Shown here piece by piece: positions 8,863 through 17,111 of a stretch of 42,609 nucleotides of DNA. Position numbers and translations under genes: made by a program. Position 1 is the stretch's first letter. Every line of letters starts with the position of its first letter. The stretch lies in the NCBI GenBank assembly GCA_023254175.1, contig JALQYJ010000032.1:1-42609 (forward strand). Direction: 5' to 3'. Source of the DNA: Runella sp. Its GTDB lineage: Bacteria > Bacteroidota > Bacteroidia > Cytophagales > Spirosomataceae. The notes under the pieces are model-generated. The model did no database searches. It saw only the letters and a program-made list of their open reading frames with translations, and was not told where the DNA came from.

Positions 8863-10449
8863 ATGAAATATTACATTCATTTTTTTTTCTTGTTATTTAT
8901 TCATTTTCAGACATTAGTATGTGCCCAAGATAATCGTTCTAATTTTCAGATTGAGCTTCCTAATGAGCCTAATTGGAACGTGGTACACGAAGGAAGCCAG
9001 ATCGAGTTTCGACTGAAGACGTTGGGCGGGAAAGCCGATTCACTGATTCGTTTTACGGTGAAACAAGGTTTAGAAGACGATATGAAATTTGACTCGGCGG
9101 GGTATTTTGAATGGGTCCCATCGTATGATTTGGCCGACCGTACCAATACTCAAAAGTCGATACAGCTGATTGTTGAAGCCAAAAATAGCTACAACGAAAC
9201 AGCGACGCGGTCGTTCGATTTGAGGGTAATACATGTCAATCGCCCACCACAGATTGATATTTTGAAGCCGTTTTACATCCAGAACCGTACGCAGAACATT
9301 TACCAAATTGATCCTAATGCGTTGAAGGATGAAGACAATGACCCGCTCGCTATTATTCCTGTAACGGAAACATTACCTGAAGGTGCCAAGCTATCAGCGG
9401 CAGGAGAATTGACGTGGCATCCTTCGATGACTCAATTCAACAATTTAAAAAATAAGCCCATCTACATTGACTTCCACGTAGAAGATCAGCCAAGCAAAGC
9501 GCGGGCGAAGGGACGCCTTAAACTAGAAGCCACTCAAATGGATCTTCCGCCCGATATTATTCAGATTCCGAAAGGAGATTCTTTCAAAGCAAAGGAAAAT
9601 GCAACTATCAATTTGAAGTTCTTTTTGTCAGACCCTAATGGCGATGATGATATTGAAGCTTTTGATTTTGTAACAGATAACCCCGATGTACCTGCTAAAG
9701 CATTGGTAAAAAATACCAATAATCAATACGAATTTATCTGGACACCTACCTATGATTTTGTGAAAGACCCACACGATTCGTTGACATTCCACATTAACTT
9801 TTTTGTGTTAGACAAAGAGCAAAACCGAAAAGAGCAAAAAATTCGGTTTACGATTATGAATGCAGTCAACGAAATCGAACGGGACCGTCAATTGTATGCA
9901 CTGTATCGTAATTCACTGGTAGAAGCGTGGAATTTAGTGACGCAACTTTCTGAAAAAGAACAAGAACTCAAACGAGCGTATTTAAAAGCCAAAAAAGGGA
10001 AAAAGAACCGCTCGATGATCAATGCGTCATTGGGTGCAACCACAGGTTTGTCACCAGCATTGATAAAAACGGCTCAAACTAAAACCATTGTTACGGCGAT
10101 TGGAGGAACAACCATTGCCACAATCGGGGCGTTGGAAGCAGCGGAGGTAATTGGAAAACCATTGCGCGATTTACTAGACCGTTACAACTATGTATTAGAA
10201 AAGAAAATCGAAATCCAGAACAAAGGCGATGTCTTTGCGCGTGAGTTTGCGCTGAAAGCAGCCCGTCGTCAGAATGATTATGCTAAAAAACGCGATGAAT
10301 TTAGAGCAGCTTTGGCAATTAAAGGCTTGGTAACGCTGGATTTAGATGCGGGTTGGGAGAATAAAAAGGAAGCAACAGACAAGGCTATTGGAAATACCTT
10401 CAAAGACTTTACGCCGTTGGAAGTAGGAAATCGTTCTAGAGCGCAGTAA
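8863..10449 (+). CDS. Secreted Ig/cadherin-like repeat protein with helical C-terminus
   Basis: 528-aa protein of unknown function. A signal peptide (residues 1-21, ending VCAQ) predicts export. Three tandem repeats of about 100 residues follow (roughly 25-123, 128-222, 230-332). Each has a late strand with Trp-x-Pro: FEWVPSYDL (Trp84), LTWHPSMTQF (Trp185) and FIWTPTYDFV (Trp293). The blocks NRPPQID and LKDEDNDPL are typical of dystroglycan-type cadherin-like (CADG) or bacterial Ig folds. Residues 335-485 are charged and helical, probably coiled coil, interrupted by a Gly/Ala-rich hydrophobic stretch at about 405-430 that could be a membrane hairpin. No type IX sorting domain is present. It is likely a periplasmic or envelope structural protein. 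Confidence 0.65.
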   Translation: MKYYIHFFFLLFIHFQTLVCAQDNRSNFQIELPNEPNWNVVHEGSQIEFRLKTLGGKADSLIRFTVKQGLEDDMKFDSAGYFEWVPSYDLADRTNTQKSIQLIVEAKNSYNETATRSFDLRVIHVNRPPQIDILKPFYIQNRTQNIYQIDPNALKDEDNDPLAIIPVTETLPEGAKLSAAGELTWHPSMTQFNNLKNKPIYIDFHVEDQPSKARAKGRLKLEATQMDLPPDIIQIPKGDSFKAKENATINLKFFLSDPNGDDDIEAFDFVTDNPDVPAKALVKNTNNQYEFIWTPTYDFVKDPHDSLTFHINFFVLDKEQNRKEQKIRFTIMNAVNEIERDRQLYALYRNSLVEAWNLVTQLSEKEQELKRAYLKAKKGKKNRSMINASLGATTGLSPALIKTAQTKTIVTAIGGTTIATIGALEAAEVIGKPLRDLLDRYNYVLEKKIEIQNKGDVFAREFALKAARRQNDYAKKRDEFRAALAIKGLVTLDLDAGWENKKEATDKAIGNTFKDFTPLEVGNRSRAQ

Positions 10450-10472
10450 TCGTTCTATTTTTTACTTTATGC

Positions 10473-10505
10473 AAAGGCGTTCCAAAAGGTTTTTGGAACG
10501 CCTTT
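10473..10505 (+). terminator. Strong terminator between convergent genes
   Basis: Perfect 15-bp stem (10473-10487 with 10491-10505) with a 3-nt loop, followed on the plus strand by TT. It lies 24 bases after the stop of the repeat protein and before the end of the convergent azurin-fusion gene, so it may act on both. Confidence 0.85.
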
Positions 10506-10517
10506 TTAATTAGGGAC

Positions 10518-12536
10518 TTACTTCACCACTTTCATTTTACCCTGCATCAACGTATGATGCCCTGGGAACGTACAAAGAAAAGGGTAATCGCCAGGTTCAG
10601 AAGGGGCAACGAAGTAAATGGTTTCGCTGGTTTCTGGTTGGAGAATATTGGTATGAAACAATACATTCGCTGATTTGGGAACGTATTGCATATCAGGTCC
10701 TTTGAGCCCTAATTTGATAGCAGCTTCACCCACTGGGTTGGCGGTGCCAGGTTTTACAAGGACGCAGTTGTGAAGCATATCGTCGTTGTTATTGAAAACC
10801 CATTTGATTTTACTCCCAGCTTTCACTTGTACATCGGCAAGGTCGAACTTCAATCCAGGTTTGGTTCCCAAAATAATCACTTGGTCGGGACCGTTGCTCC
10901 AATCCACAGGCTGCTCAAGCACCCGTTTGGGGCTATTGCTGGCTTTGGCGGGAGTGGGTGTAGTAGCAGCAGGTATGGTATGACCCGCGTGGGCGTTGGC
11001 ATCGGCTACTTTAGCAGGAACAACCACGTTCCATTGTGAACTTGGGATTTTTTCGCCGTCAGGAATTTCGTTCAAAGTATAATAGCCGACATTGTGCAAA
11101 AGGGGCAACCCTGCCGCCGAGCGAATGCCTTCGGCTTTGATTTCGTGAATGTAACCAAGTTTTAAGCTATCCAACACAATCCGTGCTTTGAGGCCGTTAT
11201 CAGCCACCTGAATGTGCTTAATCACTCGCTCAGAGGCACGGATGATCGGGCTACCGTAGGTATGGTGGTATTTGTAAGTAAAGCTGTTGAACTGATAAGA
11301 AGCCGCATCTTGGGCTGTTTTTTTGTCAACTGGCAACGTAAATTCTACCTCAAAACCATCAGGTCTTGCTTTGACGGTTTTCATTTCAAACGGCGTTTTA
11401 CCCGTCCAAACCAAGCGTTGAATCCCAAAATTATCTTTCCCAGTCGCTGACCAGCCACGGCTTGTTTGTCCGACAAACATAGAACCGTCAAGTCCCCAAA
11501 CCATTCTCAAAATTCCTGATTGGAATCCTTCGCGGAAGGGAAAACAGATTCCTTGCCAGCGTCCTTTTACTTTTTCGAGCATGACACGCATGATTTTGCT
11601 GTGCCCTTGGTCGCCGACAAACAACTGTCCTTCAAAAGGACCAAAGGCTCCCTTGGTCATGTCTTCACGAATGTCGGAGGTAGAAATCCCCATCAATGTG
11701 TGCGGAAACCATACAGCAGGAGCTTTCAAGCCTGGAACGCGCTTGGCGACTTCGTAAAGCGGCTCACCCGTATCAGGAATGTCTTCTTTTTTAAGTTTAA
11801 CGGGCGACTCAGGTTCTTGGCTCCAGCGTAAACCTGCGGGGTTTCCCGCAAAATCGCCCGATTCGAGGTGTGTCATTCGCCCCGAACCTACCCAGTCGCC
11901 TTGGTTTTCGGTATAAAACATGTCGCCATTTTGCAGGGCAACGTAGCCCGCAGGCGAACGAAGTCCCGTGGCGATGGGGGTCATGTTGGCTTTATCGTCA
12001 AACTTCAATAACCAGCCGCGCCATTTGGCTAAACTCGCTCCATAGCCAATCCAATCGAGGTTGAGAGTTACGAGCAAGTCGCCGTTGGGTGCTTGGACAG
12101 GCCCGTACGAATATTCGTGGTAATTCCCCGATAGTGGCCATTTGTAAAATGATTCGTAAATGTCAGCAACGCCATCGTTGTCGGAGTCAACGAGATGCGT
12201 GATTTCACCGCGTTGGGATAACAAAAATGAGCCATCGGGGCGGTACAACAACCCAAGTGGCTCGTGAAGGCCGTGGGCAAAACGTTTGTAAGATGGCTGT
12301 CCTGAGCCTTTGAGGTAGGGATTTGTTATCATCCATACTTCTCCACGACGGGTAGAAGCAGCAAGGCGTCCGTCGGGTAAGACGGCCAATCCACCCACCT
12401 CCAATTGGACAGTTTCGGGAATAGGCAGGGTAACAATACGATAATAGTCTTCCTCGGTCATAGGTCGGTTTTGTGCCTGCCCTGCGATTACCGATGTCAA
12501 CAAAACAATGAGTGAATAGGCAATTCCTTTTTTCAT
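10518..12536 (-). CDS. Secreted beta-propeller dehydrogenase-like protein fused to an azurin-like copper domain
   Basis: 672-aa exported protein (signal peptide to about residue 21). Residues about 30-400 form a beta-propeller like the glucose/sorbosone dehydrogenase or 'membrane-bound dehydrogenase' group, with GLAVLPDGRLAASTRRGEVW, DSDNDGVADIYE and MVWGLDGSMFVGQTSRGW. A Pro/Ala/Thr-rich linker follows (about 515-545). The C-terminal 125 residues are a type-1 copper domain: His589 (MLHN), Cys655, His660 and Met664 (FLCTFPGHHTLMQ). These ligand spacings (66, 5 and 4) equal those of azurin. The copper site probably takes up or passes on electrons from the propeller's reaction; the substrate and cofactor are unknown. 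A near-consensus promoter precedes it. Confidence 0.8.
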   Translation of the reverse strand: MKKGIAYSLIVLLTSVIAGQAQNRPMTEEDYYRIVTLPIPETVQLEVGGLAVLPDGRLAASTRRGEVWMITNPYLKGSGQPSYKRFAHGLHEPLGLLYRPDGSFLLSQRGEITHLVDSDNDGVADIYESFYKWPLSGNYHEYSYGPVQAPNGDLLVTLNLDWIGYGASLAKWRGWLLKFDDKANMTPIATGLRSPAGYVALQNGDMFYTENQGDWVGSGRMTHLESGDFAGNPAGLRWSQEPESPVKLKKEDIPDTGEPLYEVAKRVPGLKAPAVWFPHTLMGISTSDIREDMTKGAFGPFEGQLFVGDQGHSKIMRVMLEKVKGRWQGICFPFREGFQSGILRMVWGLDGSMFVGQTSRGWSATGKDNFGIQRLVWTGKTPFEMKTVKARPDGFEVEFTLPVDKKTAQDAASYQFNSFTYKYHHTYGSPIIRASERVIKHIQVADNGLKARIVLDSLKLGYIHEIKAEGIRSAAGLPLLHNVGYYTLNEIPDGEKIPSSQWNVVVPAKVADANAHAGHTIPAATTPTPAKASNSPKRVLEQPVDWSNGPDQVIILGTKPGLKFDLADVQVKAGSKIKWVFNNNDDMLHNCVLVKPGTANPVGEAAIKLGLKGPDMQYVPKSANVLFHTNILQPETSETIYFVAPSEPGDYPFLCTFPGHHTLMQGKMKVVK

Positions 12537-12561
12537 GAATAACTATCTTAATTTTCCTTTA

Positions 12562-12592
12562 CAAAGGTCTAAAAAGTCCGTCTTTACCCAAA
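12562..12592 (-). promoter_or_regulatory. Probable promoter of the azurin-fusion gene
   Basis: Minus strand reads TTTG (12592-12589), 19 nt, then GACCTTTG (12569-12562): one mismatch to TAnnTTTG, ideal spacing. It overlaps the downstream arm of the mdh terminator. Confidence 0.45.
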
Positions 12593-12630
12593 ATAAAAGC
12601 GGGGTACTTCGAGTACTCCGCTTTTATTTT
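12590..12630 (-). terminator. Terminator of mdh
   Basis: 19-bp stem (12590-12608 with 12612-12630, one G-T pair) with a 3-nt loop. On the minus strand the 3' side ends CGCTTTTATTTT. It lies 17 bases past the mdh stop. Confidence 0.85.
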
Positions 12631-12647
12631 TCTTCCAAAAGAAAATT

Positions 12648-13577
12648 TTACATAGAGGTAAGCACGTTGTTCATGTTGCGAACAGCATCGGCCGATTTTG
12701 CAAACGCCGCTTTTTCTGATTCGCTCAAACGAAGGCTGATGATTTTTTCCCAACCACCTGCACCAATTACCACTGGCACACCCATGCAGATATCTTTTTG
12801 GCCATACTCACCATTGAGATAAACTGAGCAAGGGAAAATACGTTTTTGGTCACGTACGATGCTTTCTACCAACGTTGCTACTGCTGCACCTGGTGCATAC
12901 CAAGCCGAAGTACCAATCAATTTTGTCAAAGTAGCACCACCCACCATCGTGTCAGCGGCTACTTGTTGTAATTTCTCTTCTGACAAGAAACGGCTTACTG
13001 GGATACCGTTGTAAGTCGCCAAACGAGTCAAAGGAATCATGGTCGTATCACCATGACCACCAATTACCATTCCGTGGAGGTCATTAGGTGAAACATTCAT
13101 TGCCATCGACAAGTACGTTTTGAAACGTGCGCTGTCCAAAATACCACCCATACCGATGATACGCTTCTTAGGCAAGCCCAACTCTTTGAACGCCAAGTAA
13201 GTCATGGTATCCATTGGGTTTGAAACGATAATGATAATGGCTTTAGGAGAGTATTTCAAAATGTTTTCTGCTACGCCTTTTACGATACCAGCATTGATAC
13301 CGATAAGTTCTTCGCGCGTCATACCTGGCTTGCGAGGAATCCCCGAAGTAATGACAACTACGTCCGAACCTTTTGTTTTTTCATAGTCACCTGTTGAACC
13401 TGTGATTTTCGTATCAAACCCGTTCAAAGTAGCCGTCTGGAACATATCAAGGGCCTTACCTTCCGACAAGCCTTCTTTGATATCGAGCAATACTACTTCT
13501 TGAGCCAATTGGCGGCGGGCGATGTTGTCAGCACAGGTAGCACCTACTGCACCTGCACCTACTACGGTAATTTTCAT
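12648..13577 (-). CDS. mdh: Malate dehydrogenase (LDH-like type)
   Basis: 309-aa NAD-dependent enzyme of the TCA cycle that interconverts malate and oxaloacetate. The Rossmann loop is GAGAVG at residues 7-12 and Asp32 (LLDIKEG) selects NAD. Substrate-binding arginines are Arg82 and Arg88 in PRKPGMTR and Arg151, which specify malate over lactate. Asp148 and His175 (GGHGDTTM) form the catalytic relay. Length and motifs fit the bacterial LDH-like MDH group. The gene is single, with its own terminator. A GC-rich palindrome of a dispersed type sits between the likely promoter and the start codon. Confidence 0.95.
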   Translation of the reverse strand: MKITVVGAGAVGATCADNIARRQLAQEVVLLDIKEGLSEGKALDMFQTATLNGFDTKITGSTGDYEKTKGSDVVVITSGIPRKPGMTREELIGINAGIVKGVAENILKYSPKAIIIIVSNPMDTMTYLAFKELGLPKKRIIGMGGILDSARFKTYLSMAMNVSPNDLHGMVIGGHGDTTMIPLTRLATYNGIPVSRFLSEEKLQQVAADTMVGGATLTKLIGTSAWYAPGAAVATLVESIVRDQKRIFPCSVYLNGEYGQKDICMGVPVVIGAGGWEKIISLRLSESEKAAFAKSADAVRNMNNVLTSM

Positions 13578-13584
13578 AGTTTTT

Positions 13585-13613
13585 GAAGCCCCCTAACCCC
13601 CAATGGGGGAACT
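13585..13613. repeat. C/G-run palindrome, copy 1 (mdh leader)
   Basis: Reads AAGCCCCCTAACCCCC-AAT-GGGGG-AACTT (plus strand). The C5/G5 arms can pair. A related copy in the same orientation lies in the leader of lysS (21563-21590). Such AAGCCCCC...GGGGGAA elements are, from my recollection, dispersed in many Bacteroidota genomes; function unknown. Confidence 0.6.
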
Positions 13614-13704
13614 TATTGATGGTTTAGCCTTTGTTTTTGCTTTGGGAGTTAGATAAAAGCATAGGCAATTGGTGAATTAACTTGGCAAGTTTTACTTAGC
13701 GCCG

Positions 13705-13712
13705 TAAAGATA
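13705..13712 (-). promoter_or_regulatory. Possible -7 box of mdh
   Basis: Minus strand TATCTTTA, one mismatch to TAnnTTTG, 128 bases before mdh. No good -33 box. If used, the C/G palindrome is in the transcribed leader. Confidence 0.3.
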
Positions 13713-13836
13713 GGGCGAAAACCAATCGAAGCTACTCTTAAAGGTATTTTTAATGCTAAAAATAGATAGTTTGATGCCGTTCATCCGATTTTCTCAAGGA
13801 GAGTACTCTTGGAAATAACTGCTCATCCTAAAATGA

Positions 13837-13868
13837 TTGGAGGCCGTATAATCACTGACTTACCTTTG
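13837..13868 (+). promoter_or_regulatory. Promoter of the lipoprotein-ligase pair
   Basis: TTG at 13837-13839, 21 nt, then TACCTTTG at 13861-13868: both boxes match the Bacteroidota consensus. Leader to the ATG at 13935 is about 60 nt. Confidence 0.65.
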
Positions 13869-13934
13869 CATTATCTTTTTCAGCCATGAAATACTAATTT
13901 TAACCAATTGATTATTACTACAACCTTTACTAAT

Positions 13935-14564
13935 ATGACACTTAAACGAAACGGGGCGGTGATTAAAACCGTCCGAGAAATTACGGTAGGAGCTGCTTTG
14001 TCGGTGGCGTTATTGAATGGAGGAATGTTGCTTCAAAGTTGCGGTGGCTCGTCGGATGATGACCGCCAACAAGCAGAAGCGCCCTACAAAGGTCGCCCCG
14101 TCAAAACTTACATCACCGAAATGAAACCAGGTGAATTTAAAATCACGGATGAAGTAGAGGTGAAAAGCGCGTCTGAAGCGGGTGCGATTGTGCGTTACTT
14201 CGACGGCCGCCGCGATACCCTGAGTGTAGCAGAAGCACAAAGACTGGTAAAAACCGACTCCACAACGCGGGATTATTACAACAACCCGAACCATTATCAT
14301 ACGCATTATCACCGTAGTTCGTTGTCGAATGCGCTACTTTGGGGCGGAATGGGGTATATGTTGGGACGTAACAATTCCTCTAATTATTACAACGAACAAC
14401 GCGAGCGCGGGTACAGCTCGGGAGTCTATGCCAACTCGTCGGTGTATTCACGCTCGTCGAGTATTCACAACAATTACCACAACTACCGTAAAAGCGTCGC
14501 CTCGCGTCCTAGCAGTAGCCGTAGCGGATTTTTTAGCCGTGCAGGGCGCAGTTTTGGTGGATAA
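13935..14564 (+). CDS. UPF0323-like lipoprotein
   Basis: 209-aa predicted lipoprotein: N-terminal basic region, hydrophobic stretch and lipobox LLQSC, with the lipid-bearing Cys at residue 36 followed by GGSSDDD. A small alpha/beta-looking domain follows (VKTYITEMKPGEFKITDE ... AIVRYFDGRRDTLSVAEAQRLV). Then comes a Gly-rich hydrophobic patch (ALLWGGMGYMLGRN) and a Ser/Tyr/Arg-rich tail ending SRAGRSFGG. This order matches what I recall of the Helicobacter/Campylobacter UPF0323 lipoproteins and, more loosely, E. coli YgiB. Function is unknown. The ATG at 13935 (MTLKRNG) is preferred over a TTG at 13908. It is 17 nt upstream of the ligase gene, so the two form an operon. Confidence 0.65.
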   Translation: MTLKRNGAVIKTVREITVGAALSVALLNGGMLLQSCGGSSDDDRQQAEAPYKGRPVKTYITEMKPGEFKITDEVEVKSASEAGAIVRYFDGRRDTLSVAEAQRLVKTDSTTRDYYNNPNHYHTHYHRSSLSNALLWGGMGYMLGRNNSSNYYNEQRERGYSSGVYANSSVYSRSSSIHNNYHNYRKSVASRPSSSRSGFFSRAGRSFGG

Positions 14565-14581
14565 TTTTTTTGATAACAACC

Positions 14582-15754
14582 ATGATACGAACACATTATT
14601 TGAATAACAGCCCCGAAACCCAACTCCGCAACATAGGTTGGGCGTGGATGCTCGGGGCCGATACGCTGCCTTACCTCGCCAACGAGGCGGTAACCATCAA
14701 ATCGTACGAGGCCGAGGCGTATTACAACGCCGCCAACGAACTTTACGAAATTTATGCCGAGGCGGCTCAACACGCCATCGACCGTCAGCTTTGGAAAGAA
14801 ATGGGCATTCCAAAAAACCTCATTGAGCTGGTCAAGCTGACGTGGGAAGACGAGCGGCATTGGCACATTTATGGCCGATTCGATTTAGCGGGAGGAGTAG
14901 GGCGGGAGCCGATTAAACTCATTGAGTTTAACGCCGATACCGCCACGTGTATTCCTGAAACTGCCGTAGTCCAGTGGGCGCACCTCAAGGCCAATCAAAT
15001 GGATGAAAGCAAGCAGTTTAATAATGTTTATGAGGCATTGAAGGCGCAGTTTTCAGAGCTTCGTCAGCGCAATAGTCACTTGAATCCGACGTTGCTTTTT
15101 TCGACCATGCGCGATGCTCCCGAAGACGATACCAACGTGGCCGTATTGGGCGAAGCCGCGCGGGAGGCGGGCTTTGACGTGGAGTTTAGCTACATCGACG
15201 AAATTGAGTTTTCGCCTACGGACGGAATTTTTAAACAGAACCCTCAAAATGGGCAATTTGAATCCTTCGATTTTTGGTTCAAACTTGTGCCGTGGGAGTA
15301 CATTGGTTACGAAGAGCCAGAGTTAGCAGATTTGCTGACAAGCATCGTCAAAAACGGAAAAGCAGTGATTGTTAATCCTGCCTACACCTTGCTTTTTCAG
15401 TCGAAATACATTTTAAAGTTACTCTGGGATTTGTACCCTAACCACCCATTACTATTGCCGACTTCTTCGCAACCTTTTACGGACAAAACCAGCGTGGAAA
15501 AGGTACTTTTTGGACGAGAAGGAGCGAATGTCCGAATCATTGAAAGCAACGGAGCCGTTGTTTCGTCGGCGGAAGGTGATTACGGAGATTATGAAAAAAT
15601 CTATCAAGAGTACGTCGAATTTTCGCGCGATTCGCTCGGAAAACGTTACCAAGCGGGGGTTTTTTGGGCGGGAGAAGGCTGCGGATTGGGCTACCGTCGC
15701 GGCGGCAAAATCATCGACAACACCGCCCAGTTTGTAGGTCATGTGGTTGAGTAG
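14582..15754 (+). CDS. Glutathionylspermidine synthase-like ATP-grasp ligase (YgiC/YjfC type)
   Basis: 390-aa cytoplasmic enzyme of the GSP_synth (preATP-grasp/ATP-grasp) family. It has the family core GRFDL (99-103), IEFNADTATCIPETAV (114-129, metal and nucleotide ligands Glu115, Asn117, Asp119), DFWFKLVPWEYI, VIVNPAYTLLFQSKYIL and the C-terminal GVFWAGEGCGLGYRRGG. It lacks the amidase half of the bifunctional E. coli enzyme. Family members join a peptide-like acid to an amine using ATP, but the substrates of the YgiC branch are unknown. The lipoprotein gene immediately upstream mirrors the ygiB-ygiC arrangement. The ATG at 14582 is preferred over a TTG at 14570. Confidence 0.85.
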   Translation: MIRTHYLNNSPETQLRNIGWAWMLGADTLPYLANEAVTIKSYEAEAYYNAANELYEIYAEAAQHAIDRQLWKEMGIPKNLIELVKLTWEDERHWHIYGRFDLAGGVGREPIKLIEFNADTATCIPETAVVQWAHLKANQMDESKQFNNVYEALKAQFSELRQRNSHLNPTLLFSTMRDAPEDDTNVAVLGEAAREAGFDVEFSYIDEIEFSPTDGIFKQNPQNGQFESFDFWFKLVPWEYIGYEEPELADLLTSIVKNGKAVIVNPAYTLLFQSKYILKLLWDLYPNHPLLLPTSSQPFTDKTSVEKVLFGREGANVRIIESNGAVVSSAEGDYGDYEKIYQEYVEFSRDSLGKRYQAGVFWAGEGCGLGYRRGGKIIDNTAQFVGHVVE

Positions 15755-15765
15755 GGAATTTTATC

Positions 15766-15795
15766 GTGCGTCTGGATGCTCACATCCAGACGCAC
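15766..15795. terminator. Hairpin between convergent genes
   Basis: Perfect 13-bp stem (GTGCGTCTGGATG with its complement) with a CTCA loop, between the ligase stop (15754) and the YheT stop (15809). No U-tract, but the position suits a bidirectional terminator. Confidence 0.6.
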
Positions 15796-15808
15796 CTAAC
15801 AGACGCAC

Positions 15809-16771
15809 TCACCCATTCAAAAAGGCCAATGCCCTGCGTTCGGCCCACGAAAACTCGTCGTTGGGTACCATAAAACCGACGTGGCCGCCTTCAGTGGGGG
15901 TTTCTACAAAAATATGGGGGCTTTTCTCCGCCAATGCCTTGGGCGCACAGTCGGCGTTGAGAATGGGGTCGTTTTGAGCGTTACAAATGAGGACTGGAAT
16001 ACTGACGTTTTCAATAAAATTGGCGGCTGAAGCTTGTTCATAAAAATCGTTGGCATCGCGGTAACCGTTGACGGGAGCGGAGAAAAAATCGTCAAAATCC
16101 TTCCATATTTTTACCTCTTTGAGCTTAGCTAAGTCGATTCGATTAGGGTACAATCGGTCTTTTTCGGTTATTTTTTTGAGCAGTTTGCTTTTAAACCGTT
16201 CGCGGTAGAGTCGGTTTTGGGGAAGATTCAACAACTGAGCGCTTGTTTTTAAGTTGGTAGGTGCTGAAAAAGCAGCTACTCCCCGCACCACATCGGGTAA
16301 ATCTTTGCCATTGACCCCCACGTACTTGAGCGAAATATTCCCACCCATGCTGTACCCCACCAGTGATACTTGTTCGTATTTTTTTGTGCGAAGAGCGTGG
16401 GAAATTACTTCTGAAATGTCCCCCGTTTCGCCGTGGTTGTAGAGGCGAAACGCGCGGTTCATCTCGCCGCTGCACGAGCGACAATTCCACGCCAACACAT
16501 CCCAGCCATGTTGGGCAAATAGCTTCGCCGTTCCTTTCACATAATGCCGATGTGAGTCGCCTTCCAACCCGTGGGTAAGTACCACCAATTTTTTGCTGCC
16601 CGTATCGAGCCAATCCACGTCCACAAAATCGCCGTCGGAAAGCGTCAGCCGTTCGCGCTCATAATCAACCCCTTTGATTTTTCGAAATACACTCGGAATC
16701 ACGGTTTGTAGATGTCCGTTGAACAAAAAACGCGGAGGGCCTGGGTAGCTAGAACGATGAATGATGGGCAT
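15809..16771 (-). CDS. YheT-family alpha/beta hydrolase
   Basis: 320-aa soluble hydrolase. It opens with the family-specific FLFNGHLQTVIPS, has the oxyanion region VVLTHGLEGDSHRHYVKG, and then the nucleophile elbow GYSMGGN. The catalytic Asp is in NAQNDPILN and the His in EGGHVGFM. YheT/ABHD1-3-type proteins act on short or acyl esters; the physiological substrate is unknown. It is monocistronic. No clear promoter was seen in the 340 bases between it and the divergent desulfurase gene. Confidence 0.87.
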   Translation of the reverse strand: MPIIHRSSYPGPPRFLFNGHLQTVIPSVFRKIKGVDYERERLTLSDGDFVDVDWLDTGSKKLVVLTHGLEGDSHRHYVKGTAKLFAQHGWDVLAWNCRSCSGEMNRAFRLYNHGETGDISEVISHALRTKKYEQVSLVGYSMGGNISLKYVGVNGKDLPDVVRGVAAFSAPTNLKTSAQLLNLPQNRLYRERFKSKLLKKITEKDRLYPNRIDLAKLKEVKIWKDFDDFFSAPVNGYRDANDFYEQASAANFIENVSIPVLICNAQNDPILNADCAPKALAEKSPHIFVETPTEGGHVGFMVPNDEFSWAERRALAFLNG

Positions 16772-17028
16772 ACGGACGAAAATTTTTTGTAAAATTGCGG
16801 CTATTTTGGTGAAAAATGCACACCCGTTGGATTAAAAAATGAGCTTCATCTACAGAAACTTATCTTGAAAGCGATGGTGTTATGAATTTGGAGATTTGCC
16901 TATTGGGCAATGATTTATTTTGTGCATTTTGAATAAAGGCACGTCTTATCTTTTTCAATAGGTTCGTTTCCAGAAAAATATAAAAACGAAGAAAAAGATA
17001 AAGGCAAATAGTCAATCGAATCGGTAGG

Positions 17029-17059
17029 TTGTTAGGTTTAAAGATTCCCTTTATTTTTG
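17029..17059 (+). promoter_or_regulatory. Promoter of the cysteine desulfurase gene
   Basis: TTG at 17029-17031, 20 nt, TATTTTTG at 17052-17059: full match to the Bacteroidota consensus with ideal spacing. Predicted transcript start is near 17066, inside the dyad that follows. Confidence 0.7.
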
Positions 17060-17062
17060 TGT

Positions 17063-17082
17063 ATAGTTGTCGCAACAACTAT
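17063..17082. promoter_or_regulatory. Dyad across the predicted transcript start
   Basis: ATAGTTG (17063-17069) and CAACTAT (17076-17082) with a 6-nt centre. Its place directly after the -7 box is where a repressor would block initiation. The regulator is unknown; an Rrf2/IscR-type protein would be plausible for an Fe-S gene but is only a guess. Confidence 0.4.
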
Positions 17083-17111
17083 GCACCTCACTCACATTCA
17101 TCTATGAATTT

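Larger units (their letters stand above)
16772..17111. other. Divergent intergenic region, yheT / cysteine desulfurase
   Basis: AT-rich 340-base gap. It holds the desulfurase promoter (17029-17059) and a dyad just downstream of it (17063-17082). No coding remnant or RNA gene was recognised in the rest. Confidence 0.55.

Noticed and set aside
17067-17111. Earlier TTG start for the cysteine desulfurase
   Set aside because: It lies at the predicted transcript start inside a dyad, and homologues start near IYLDNAATTP.
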